DNA of 64,000 nt from Melanocharis versteri. Its lineage: Eukaryota > Chordata > Aves > Passeriformes > Melanocharitidae. The position numbers were made by a program, and so were the translations under genes. Location: assembly GCA_013397845.1 (NCBI GenBank), contig VZTG01007090.1, forward strand, positions 124,001-188,000. Reading direction: 5' to 3'. Below, piece by piece: positions 15,301-24,900 of the stretch. The notes under the pieces were generated by a model that searched no databases, was not told where the DNA came from, and was given only the letters and a program-made list of their open reading frames with translations. The first letter of the stretch is position 1, and each line of letters opens with the position of its first letter.

Positions 15301-15657
15301 CTGTGAAAAATATCTCCACTCTAAAATTGAATCAAAGAAAGATACTGCTTTCTTATTTAAGCTTTCAATCTTTTTGTTCTGATTCTTTCTAAGAACCTCT
15401 TCTGGAGAAAGTAGAATATGTGGAAAAAGCTCACTGGCAGTCACCTTAATTGTGGCTAAAAAACCTCCTGAATCCATCCCTTCAGCAGTCCTTAGTTTGT
15501 TCTCAGTAAATAGAAACGTTAGCTAAGAAAAGAAACTAACCTGTAGTAATAAAAGTTAATGTTTTTCACATCTACTTTAATAAACATTATAAAAAAAAGA
15601 AGTACATTTAAGCCACCATTGCCCAGGTTTGGGCAGCTGAAGGCTGAAGTGCCTTAC

Positions 15658-15794
15658 CTTGCACTGCCCTGCCACGCAGATGGCCGTCCCGTTGGGGTCG
15701 CAGGGGGTGCCATCAATCACCGTCTCCGCCTGGCGCACGTAGAAGCGGTAGCCGATGGCCCGGCAGTTCAGCTCACACTTCTGACTCCCCTTCA
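15658..15794 (-). CDS. THSD4: THSD4 (ADAMTSL6) internal exon, second half of cysteine-rich module
   Basis: This 137-bp exon supplies the last two bases of a split codon and then 45 codons. It reads VKGSQKCELNCRAIGY, then an RFYVRQAE segment, a VIDGTPCD segment and a final ICVAGQCK. It contains five cysteines and one N-glycosylation sequon (NGT). KCELNC, DGTPC and CVxGxCK are hallmarks of the cysteine-rich module that precedes the spacer in ADAMTS and ADAMTS-like proteins, and the wording fits THSD4 better than other ADAMTSL members as I remember them. The acceptor is GTCCGCAG and the donor is AAG|GTAAGG; the exon ends on a codon boundary (phase 0). THSD4 is a secreted matrix protein reported to bind fibrillin-1 and promote microfibril assembly; it has no protease domain. 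The open frame runs on into both flanking introns, but those parts are non-coding. The family call is firm; the exact paralogue is slightly less certain. Confidence 0.93.
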
Positions 15795-18062
15795 CTGCGG
15801 ACACAACACAAGGCCCCGTTACAAAGAGCACAGCAGCAGATGGGAAAAGGAAAAGCTCATTAAACAAGCAGTAAGGTCTGAGGGGAAGAAACAAATAGGC
15901 AAACAATGCAATGTGAGTGATCACATCAAATGAACGGTGATTAAGAAACCAACTCCAAGGTAAGCATTCCAACACACCTTATGACAATGTAAACAGTACC
16001 TCAGTTGTTAACAACTGACACTTCCCTAAATGACCAAGAGTACTTTTAGTTTCATGAAAACATTGCCCACTTAGTCTTCTTAAAGCATAGTAACATGTCA
16101 TGGCATTTCATAACTCCTAAGTGGCAGCAAAATTACACTGTAACCAGAAGGATGTGCACCAAATCAGGCTCACTTACACTCTTGTCTGTTCCAGTCAGTA
16201 AGGCATACAAACATCCAGTACTGAGAAACATTTTAAACAAGATAGATGCACGTTTTAAAAAACTCTCGTTTTTTCTCTTCATTTTTACAAGTTATCCTTT
16301 TGTGCCTATTCCGCTAAAAAAATGCAACTCTTTTGTTCTATTCCAGTAAAAAAAAATCTCTTTCATTTTCAAAAATATATAAAATGCATTATTATTCAAA
16401 ACCCCGTAATTTCTGCTGACATGCAAGAACCAACAGGAAATCAGTCCACTGAACTCTGGGTGAGAGGAACACAGAAGACAAGCAAGACATGTTATCTTCT
16501 CCTGCGAAAATCTGTTCCTTGAGCAGACACAGTCTAACATTCCCCACATCTTATGCTATCAGGTTTGTTAACACATTTGTGCAGCCCTTCTATTGCAAAT
16601 CATCTGTCATGTCAGAGTTGCTCTCAGCTTATTACCCCCATTTGCCAACTGACATAACAGTGCCTTCAGTTTCTTTCCAACCAGGAGTAGCACTGATACA
16701 CAGTGGCGGCGAGGTCCAAACAGAAATCCTTCTTCTTTCGACAATACTTTCATTGCTGCCACAATAATGAACTAGAATTCCTCTCACTTCATAAAGCTTC
16801 AGCTCATCCCCTATACTGAAACTGAAACCTACTATTTAATCTGTCAAAGGAGATGCTATGTGGCCTCATTTAATGCTAAAACATTGTGTTCACATGATTT
16901 TATACTTGACTTCAGTGTATTTTTGAATCTTCAACTAAGACATAACAAAAAGCAAAAATAAATAAATGCAATCACTTCAAATATATATTAAAAACTGTTT
17001 TCTGTAGAAGTACCAAACTTTCAGGTCAACTTCAGTTACCCCCTGTGCAGACACAGGATGATTAATGCAGACCAATTCTGAACTCTGGATCTTAGATTTT
17101 CCTTCACACAGCTGAACTCATTTAACTGCCGCTCATATACATCATGTATTGTGTCTGGCAATCTTCTGATAAAATCCACAAAAACATCTACTAATTTTAA
17201 GAGAGGTCAAAGGTCTATTTACCTAGTTTGGGTTTTTTACAGAAGCCATGCATGCCATATTCAACTAGGTCATTCTTCCATTGGTTACTTTTTGGTTTAG
17301 ATTCACTAGCTTATCATTCCAAAGACTTCATTTAGTTATTAAAAAAAAAATCCCCAAAAACCCAAACTGAGGTATTTCCTGCAGTTCAAACTCCAAGTGT
17401 AACAGTCAAGTTTAACGATAAACTGAGCTTTATTCTTAGCAGCTTCATCACTTCACACATAACTATATTCAGAATTCTCAAATAAATATAACCCAATTTC
17501 AGTGATTCATTACAATTTATGTCAACTTGTCCTTTTCTGTGTCTGAAAGTGTCCTATTTTTATAACATGCAAAGCTAGCAATCAAGCAGCACCTCTGGAG
17601 AGTACATTTTCTTATCTTTCCATTCTCTAAAATCAAGTCAAACAAGCCATTTAGGGTTTCTGAAATGTCCTTATCTTCTGTGTTGGTTCTCTTAAGTTCA
17701 ATATCCTGAAGCCTCACATTCCCATATTTTTCCTCTACTGATTCTCCCCCACATGGTTTTGATACTTTAAAATATTTATTCTTTGAATTATCAGCTGGTC
17801 TTCTAGATCCCAGTAAAAGTTTTGTGCTACTTGGAGATGAAAAAATTACTTGCTGGAGCATGGTATTTTTTCCTGGACCTCTCTCTGCTTTCACTTCTGT
17901 TGTGATAGGTCAGCCTACTGGACTGCTAATGCAGCACAGCAGAGATTACTTGCTGTGTAAAAAAATAATTCTCATTTCGCAATTTCTTTGTTTCATTCTT
18001 TCTCATTAGGAACTGTTCCCACTCAGAAAAAAGAAATATTAGAACAGTCACTGTCTCTGACC

Positions 18063-18078
18063 ACAAACAAACAAACAA
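18063..18078. repeat. Short (AAAC)n run
   Basis: About four CAAA units, perfect. Confidence 0.85.
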
Positions 18079-19094
18079 GTCAGCCTTAACAAAAAACATA
18101 CCCTAGAACCCTTTGGCCTTCAATATTCAGATTCCTTTGGTGAGCGCCTGTAAGGTACTGCCTTGGCTAGGATATACCAATCACACTGCCTAAAGACAAC
18201 ATTCCCAAATGTGAAAGATCTGAAAAAAACTTGTCTACAAAGAGCAAAATCTGTTAACTGAACTGCCCTGCTAAATGACAGGCATTTCGCATAAGGATTC
18301 TATGTAAGCATTATGTATCATTGTGCAAAATGCAGAAATTACATCAGAACAAACACATTTTAGAATTCCCACATAGAACAAGACACCACAGTAGTAAAAA
18401 AACCTCCCTTACCCTGTGTTTTGCCACAGCTCTCAACATTTTACAGTTTAGGTGGTAGGTCAAGCTGCACTATTGGCTTGGCAACTGGACATAAAATGTC
18501 AATTAAACAAGGAGTTGTGAGGCGATTGATTCCACACAGGCCACATGTTTGACTCCCATGTTATTTGATCCCAGACTTTACCAAAGGATCTAACTCACCC
18601 CCAGGGATACAGTAAGGTTTCTAGGTGAAGGCCTTCCCAACTAGCAGGCAGCAAGACACATTTCCACAAAGAAACCCTTGCCTCTTTTAAAGTGTGACAC
18701 AGTTACTAGCACAGTTCATTATACAGGTACTGTTCAACGTGTCCTCCTAGTGTATTTGGTTTTTATTCACATGCTCACCTTAGCATAACCAAGTCTTTGT
18801 GCAAAGTCTCACCTTATCCTACCTTATTAAATAGTGAACTTGGGTGAAATTTAATGTTACCACACAGGTTCTGCCAGACATACTCATTATTGACTTAACC
18901 AAAGGAGGTGCCTTTAGTAAACAATCCTGGTAACATGTAATGTTTGGGTTTCATTTTACAGACTGAAAAAGTATCTAAATCAAAAAATCAGTACTTTCCT
19001 TAAACTAGCTTTAAGTACCTCAGGTAGGTCCTGGTCTTCCCCAAATTGCAAGACTCAGGAGTTGGTTTTTTTCCAAATCCTCTGTTGAAACTTA

Positions 19095-19191
19095 CCTTCC
19101 ACCTTTCCCAGTGAGGAATGAGAGCCAGGCATGCTAAAGCAGGACCACAGCACAGTTCTACCGCTTTCCACGTCCCCAAGAAGAACACCAA
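19095..19191 (-). other. Possible alternative leader exon end (consensus splice donor)
   Basis: On the minus strand GGAAG|GTAAGTTTC at 19095/19094 is an almost perfect vertebrate splice donor, roughly 500 bp downstream of the CpG island in gene direction. Spliced to the acceptor at 15794, the local open frame would meet TGA at once, so such an exon could only be an untranslated leader, with translation beginning further downstream. The upstream boundary given here is arbitrary. Consensus donors also occur by chance in introns, so this is tentative. Confidence 0.2.
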
Positions 19192-19654
19192 GACCTCACA
19201 ATGTTACAGACTGCACCTGCTCTGCATCACAGAGCACACACTGCAGTGAAAATTTTCCACCGTTCTCCTAAGACTTATTTTACTGATCAAACTTAAATCA
19301 TAATTAAATATCAGCACATTTCATTGCAGATTTCAGTGCAGTAGAGGTTTGAGGAGAAAAATTCAACTGTTAAACACATCCACACATTTTTTAAAGGGGA
19401 AAAGAGGAATTTAGGTGTTATCACACTACAACCAGTGGCTGGAGTTCAAACTGTGTCTCCAGCAGCATTTCAGGCTGAGGCCTCCCCTCAGGCCCTGCAG
19501 AGGGGACAGCAGCCGCATGCCCGCTGGGAAGCACGGGTGAGCAAGGGAGGAAGTGTCCTCCACCGGGATTCACAGGCTGACACTCGAAGAACAATCCTGA
19601 TCTTTTAAACCCCCGACAGGGAAAGCACAGGCGTGTCCGAGCGCACAACACGCT

Positions 19655-19716
19655 CCCGGCCCGAGGCGGTGCCACCGCGATGAAGCCCGGCCCGAGGCGG
19701 TGCCACCGCGATGAAG
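19655..19716. repeat. Tandem duplication of a 31-bp GC-rich unit
   Basis: The unit beginning cccggcccgaggcggtgcca occurs twice back to back with a 31-bp period (19655-19685 and 19686-19716) and no visible mismatch. Because 31 is not a multiple of three, the copies fall in different frames. This argues against the open frame that crosses them on the minus strand (19421-19828) being a protein. Confidence 0.9.
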
Positions 19717-19742
19717 CCGGCCCGGCCCGGCCCGGCCCGGCC
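19716..19742. repeat. CCCGG pentanucleotide microsatellite
   Basis: About five uninterrupted units of the CCCGG/GGCCC type directly follow the 31-bp duplication. Probably unstable in length between individuals and prone to sequencing gaps. Confidence 0.85.
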
Positions 19743-20279
19743 GCCTCAGGGCCAGAGCAGCACCGGGCACGGGCCAAACGCGGCATGGCCCGAGGGAGAA
19801 AACTCCCGGGAGAGTAAAAGAAGATCAAGCTTTTATCAAAATAAATAGCCCGGTTTTCTCTCGTCCTCGTCCCGGGTCCAGCCGCTCCCCGGGAGCGCAG
19901 CCCTCCGCACGCCGGCTCCCAGGCGGTTCAGCCCTGAGGGAGCCGCTGGCTGTAATGGACCCAGCGAGGGCCGGGCAGCGCCGGCAGCGGTGCCCTCCCT
20001 CAGCCGCTGCCTGGCGCGGCGGGCCGATCAGCCCCTCTGTGCGCTCCCTCTCTGCGCAATTTCACCCTCATCCCACGCCCTTTCGTTAGATGAAGGTGTA
20101 AGATATTAAAATCCTCACAAAACATCCTGCCCAAATCTAGAAACCGTGCACGGTAAAACAAGGCAGAAAGTCACCCCTTCGGAAACATTCCTACTTGCAG
20201 GAGTTTGTGAATAGCCCTGTTAGCACTTCATCGAGAAAGAGCATTTTCAAATGTTAGCACTGTGCTGACCTGCCCTGGT

Positions 20280-20660
20280 GCCATGCTGAGGGGCCCTGAA
20301 GCGGCACGGTGGGACGCACAGCCCCCCAGTTCCAGCCGCCTCCCCTGGGCGGGGTAGGGCCGGCACAGCCCGCGGCCGGTCACCGCGGCCGGTCACTCTG
20401 TGTGGCCACACGCATTCCACCCTCCACACGACCAGAACCCCTCAGCACTGCACAGCCCCCATGTCGCACTCTCCAGCCCAGGCCTTCTGCCTCCCGACCC
20501 TCCAGTCGCACGCCACAGGGTGTGTGGGACGGCACCTGGACTTCATGTCAGCTCTTCCCCTCCTTCAGCTTCCTCTTCCAACGCATTCTGCCATCGTCAC
20601 AAAGCCCCCGCCCAAGGAAAGGCTGTGGGGAGGCACGTGGGCATGGTGGATAAGGAGGCC
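20280..20660. other. Second GC-rich patch beside the CpG island
   Basis: This moderately GC-rich block has fewer CpGs than the island at 19600-20090. It contains a perfect 13-bp tandem repeat, cgcggccggtcac, at 20371-20383 and 20384-20396. Overlapping open frames occur on both strands but look compositional (rich in Pro, Arg and Ser); I recognise no domain. It may be the shoulder of the same regulatory region. Confidence 0.5.
20371..20396. repeat. 13-bp perfect tandem repeat
   Basis: Two adjacent copies of cgcggccggtcac, each containing a CCGCGG-like core and GGTCAC. Short and possibly fortuitous. Confidence 0.85.
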
Positions 20661-21769
20661 AGGCTGTGACTGAGCTGCTCCCCAGTGAGCTTGAAGAGAT
20701 ACAGAGAGAGCTCAGCAGGCAGCTTGCCAGGGCATGGAATTGCAATCTAATGATATACTTAGGAAAAAATGTCAGAAGAAAGAGCATTCCAACCACAATA
20801 CCTTTGATAAATAATGTACTCAGTTGTTCAAAGGGAAATTAAAAATAGCCACAGACCAAAAAAAACTCAAGGAAATAATACCCAAATCAAATCAGAATGG
20901 AACTATCAGTAAACTAAATGACACCGTATACTGACTGTCCTTAAAGAATGTACCAAGTTCTTCCTTTCTGTCTCAGCTCTGAAGACTTCAAGCTGCTTGG
21001 AGCACGTACTGCCTTTTACAGCACGCACATTAAATCTCCTGCCACAGATAACGCTGGCTGTAGGTGCAATCAGAATAAATGATACAATAAAGGAATTTCA
21101 TGTTCCCCATGCCGTGAGGTAGGGACTGGAATGTACAAAACCTCCTTGATGGTTCCTTAGTCCAAAACTTAATTTAATGTGAGATCCAGACTCCCTGTTG
21201 TTATCTACATAGCAGTTCTAGCTCTCCACAGAACATTACAGAATGCTTTTACCATTTGTCAGTTTTTGTAAGTTTGCCTAAACATCTAAAAATAGTTAAT
21301 AACAAGCTGTGCAATTTGAGAAACGTGCCTTGAGGGTGCCCACACAGAGTGGCATGCACACTCTTGGTAAGCAAATACCACAATCATGTTAATACTACAT
21401 TATAGGATTAAGCAAATTTAAATTAGACTTCATTCTGTGTGCAAACTGCCTTGTAAAGTCAACTTCAGTGCTTCTCCATAATGAGCCAAGATACACTCAT
21501 CCATGATGTGTCAGAAGCAATTGTTCCAGGAACAAGTTGTCTCTGCATAGCTCAGTTATTTTCAGGACCCAGCTTGCCATGGGCTGTAATTCAGTATTTA
21601 CTCATGATAAAAACAATGAATCTGCTTTACAGGAAGTGTAATGGAGCATAGCAGACACTGGAAAAACTTTTAAGAGATGTGCTCATGTCAATCCATGTAG
21701 CATCTCCTTTAGTTAAAGCTTATCAGTGCTGGGATTGGGTGGGATTTCAGCAATAGACTTGCAGGTGAC
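20661..21769. other. Intronic unique sequence, no gene seen
   Basis: AT-rich sequence between the GC patch and the first CR1 fragment. I see no open frame, repeat or splice-flanked segment worth naming. Confidence 0.6.
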
Positions 21770-21950
21770 CGACATTCTTCCCTGTGAGGGTGGTGAGGCA
21801 CTGGCACAGGGTGCCCAGAGAAGCTGTGGGTGCCCCATCCCTGGAAGTGCTCAAGGTCAGGGTGGATGGGGCTCTGAGCAACCTGGGATAGTGGAAGGTG
21901 TCCCTGCCCACAGCAGGGTGGTTGGAACTACATGATCTTTAAGGCCCCTT
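21770..21950 (+). mobile_element. CR1 LINE, 5'-truncated 3' end
   Basis: The stretch from attcttccctgtgagggtgg through ctggcacagggtgcccagag, gtggaaggtgtccctgccca and ttggaactacatgatcttta matches the 3' end of avian CR1 retrotransposons as I know it. It is severely 5'-truncated, as most bird CR1 copies are. The usual final octamer repeat (ATTCTATGA type) is missing or eroded. An open frame across it (21726-21935) is a shadow of the repeat, not a gene. It lies antisense to THSD4. Confidence 0.9.
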
Positions 21951-24900
21951 AAAGATTTTGTTTTCATACAGGAAGTGCTTCAAGACACATGCACGTGCAG
22001 GGAAACAAAGACAGGTCCAGCATACTACAGCAGAAGTCTGGTCCTTTCACATACTGCTGTGGCTGTAAGCTGGCAGCTCCCTTGTAGACTTCGAGTGACA
22101 CACCAGGCCAGAAACACCTAAATGTGACAATTCCACACTGATCCAGCAGTGATCCTCTGTGGAGCTTGGGGTGGATGACAAGTGTTGGTGTACTAGTAAA
22201 CACAGGCAACCCAGTTTACACAGCTTCCTATACAAAGAAGGAAAATGCATATGAAACGTAACACATCACATTCTCTACAAAGCCTTCAAGAAAGCAGAGC
22301 TATTTTAAGGTTTCCCTGTTTAGGCTAATAGACCATGGGTGCTTAGTTATCAGAACTGAGCATCAGCTCAAGCTTTGCAGCTTAGGAGGCTGGAAGGTCC
22401 ATGAGAGAAAACTGATCCCAAATCAGGTTGGTTTTCCACTGATAGACAGTTACAAGTTTTGGTGGTGGCCAGAGGAATAATGCTTTTTACAGCAATTGCC
22501 CTATGCCGGATTTCTAAATAACAAGATGCAAACATTTTCCAGGAAATAATTATCATGTAACTACATTTGGGCTCTCCAAAAGAAATAGTAATGTGATGTG
22601 GTCTGTTTTATTTGAGTCTCTTTTGATACTTTGTCCTTATTAGGCTTGGGAACATCTCTTGACAATAACCAGAATGGGTCGTGTTTATTTTTTTTCTTTG
22701 TCCCTTTCAGTTTTGTTAACTTCTTATAAACTTTTATTACTCTGGTGTGGATTTTTTTTAAAAAACATTTTCCATTCTTCATTCCAGTGATGTAAAAACA
22801 TTGCCAGGTTTTTTTCTACTTCCACTTTTCATTTTCTCATGTAATAAAATGTTTATTACTTCATCTTGTCTCAACAATTTAATAGATATTTGAACTGTTG
22901 TCTTCACTGGGGTTCTGATGTTAAGTGGAAAAAAAAAAAATCAAGCTTTTATAATGGAACTGCTTACACATTTTAACAAGTATGGAGCCCAAAAGAAAGA
23001 TACCATTCCAACAAATTCCTCAGCTTTACCTGAATATACCACAGTTTGTTCTACTCTTCAGTGAACAGAATATTTCTGAAAGGCCACAATGTTCCATAAA
23101 CTTGTCCTCATAATTAGTGTTTAAGGCAATAAGAAATTTCCAAACATTGTCATTTACTTCAATTTTCCCAGTATCTCCATTCCTCCCAAATCCCTCTGTC
23201 ATCAAAAAACTATTAATAATATCTTATACATTTACTGTCGTGCATTAAAAAGAACTGGAAAGTTGATTATTATTCAACGAAATTAAAAGAAACCAACAAG
23301 AAACAACCACACACATATGATCTCTCTTGATCAGCTGGACATCTCAAAATCAGTAAAAGATTTAAGTTTGATGTGCTTCTATGAAATTTCAGTGCAGCAA
23401 AGCACTCAGCTGAGTGGCTCACATGGGTACCTGACCAGTAAGTACTGCTGGCTTCAGTACAGCTGCCACAAGTTACACTTTTAACAGAGGCTCGAGGAAT
23501 AACCAGGTAATGTACTTTCTTCCACAGACCTTAGGTTTTACTGTGTTGCATCTGGAACTCTTTTCTGAATTTAAAGGGAAAAAAAAACCCCAACTCCTAA
23601 AAATGCCTTTTTTCACATCAGCCTTTCATGTGTTAGCAGTCACAATCCAGAGGCAACCATTTGTCAGCCAGTGGCCACTGGATGTCTCCACTGGCCTATG
23701 CAAACATAGATCAAAGTTCTCTATCAGTGCAAAGCTCCTTTAAAAGGCATTTATCTGGTTTACAAGCCATCACACTTTCCAGAGTGCACAGCAGCCACAC
23801 AGAGTTGCCCTCTCTGGCCCTCAGCACAGGCAGGGGATGGCAGCTTCACATGGACTGCACTTCTGGTGAGGTTTCTCAGAGCAGCCCCCAGTGTTTAGAT
23901 CAGAATTATGAAGATGTGGCTAGGTAAGTAGAAGAAAACCAAACAGCAATTGCTTGAGCTCAGAATTTTGGTTTCTGTTTATATCCAGCAATAGCTAAAA
24001 CTGTATCAATAAAACCCTCATAAGATGATGATATCATAAGATAAACTATGAGGATTTCATGGAAGATGCCTTTCCTTGCAGTGATATTATACAGAATTTA
24101 TTAAAAATAAAACTAAAATATTTAGGAAACATATTATTATAGACAAAATTACAGAGGCAAAAAAATACAACTAATCTAAGCAATCTCATCTTCTGGCCAG
24201 ATTTATATATTTATTTATACTGGCACTAATCAGAGATGAAAACCTGCTACATGCAGCGCAATTTCTCATCTGGAAAAATACCAAAACATGCTCCATTCCC
24301 TGAACAGCTGACCACTTCCTGAGAGAGGCTGAGCGTTATCACACCCGGCTGCTCTTAGCTTGGGATGTTCTGGAAGGAGCTTGATACTGCTTTCTGCCTG
24401 TCTCTAAAATTGGAAAGAACTGAATATTTCTGTTTTTCTGTATTAGAATCTTACTGGCCTCTGGAATCTCAGCTTGCATCCAGATCTGTAATTTGAAATA
24501 TGATTCTATCTCCATCAGCACAGCACACTAGTATCCCCAAAAACTTGGAATGTCAAATAACATTAGATTGCATAAATCAGTATTCTGGCAACTTTAGTAA
24601 GTGCACCTTCAAATCCTGCCTTCAGACTTTTCACAGCAAACTTGGTCAGTTTTATTCAAATCGGTTCTACTGCTGGAGAACTTCATGTCACATTTCAGAA
24701 TAATAAATGCCAAAGGTAGATGGGAAGAAAGGAGATTCAAGTTCAGGCTTGTGATGCCCCCATTAGCATTTCAGACAAAAGCTTTTAGTCACCTCTTAAG
24801 GAAGCATATTTAAAGTTAAACATCTTAGAAATCTCGTTCCTATTAAAACATGAACTCTGCATGTGAACACTGAAAACTCCCAAAGTAATGCCTATCATGA

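Larger units (their letters stand above)
1..15657 (-). other. THSD4: THSD4 intron downstream of the 15.7 kb exon (partial)
   Basis: This stretch follows the phase-0 donor at 15657/15656 and continues past the left edge. The next THSD4 exon should encode the CGVCGG-containing start of the spacer; no such motif was seen on the minus strand, so it probably lies outside the window. The sequence is AT-rich with stops in every frame. It contains a palindromic fossil repeat at 560-649, an AT-rich hairpin at 6327-6383 and a small CpG-rich spot near 13336-13353. The open frames of up to about 95 codons here look like chance: no composition shift and no recognisable domain. Confidence 0.75.
15795..19599. 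other. Intronic unique sequence, no gene seen
   Basis: AT-rich sequence between the 15.7 kb exon and the CpG island. It holds a short AAAC run near 18063-18078, a 125-codon orphan open frame on the minus strand at 17517-17894, and a consensus splice donor on the minus strand at 19095/19094. Nothing else is supportable. Confidence 0.6.
19600..20090. promoter_or_regulatory. Intronic CpG island, candidate internal promoter
   Basis: This block of roughly 490 bp changes abruptly from AT-rich intron to very GC-rich sequence. By hand count it holds about fifty CpG dinucleotides, whereas surrounding intron has almost none. In vertebrates such undermethylated islands usually mark promoters. It lies about 4 kb upstream, in gene direction, of the 15658-15794 exon. 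On the minus strand a TATA-like stretch, CTATTTATTT, sits inside it at 19839-19848. Mammalian THSD4/ADAMTSL6 has long and short isoforms, the short one lacking the N-terminal part, so a start site here is plausible. It could also serve an antisense or unrelated non-coding RNA. Promoter activity is inference; the island is directly visible. Confidence 0.6.

Noticed and set aside
15577..15975. 132-codon open frame taken as one exon
   Set aside because: Only 15658-15794 is coding; the rest lies beyond clear splice sites and does not match the family.
19421..19828. 135-codon open frame on the minus strand across the CpG island
   Set aside because: GC-driven composition; it crosses a 31-bp tandem repeat in two different frames; no domain.
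21726..21935. 69-codon open frame on the plus strand
   Set aside because: It is the 3' end of a CR1 LINE, not a gene.
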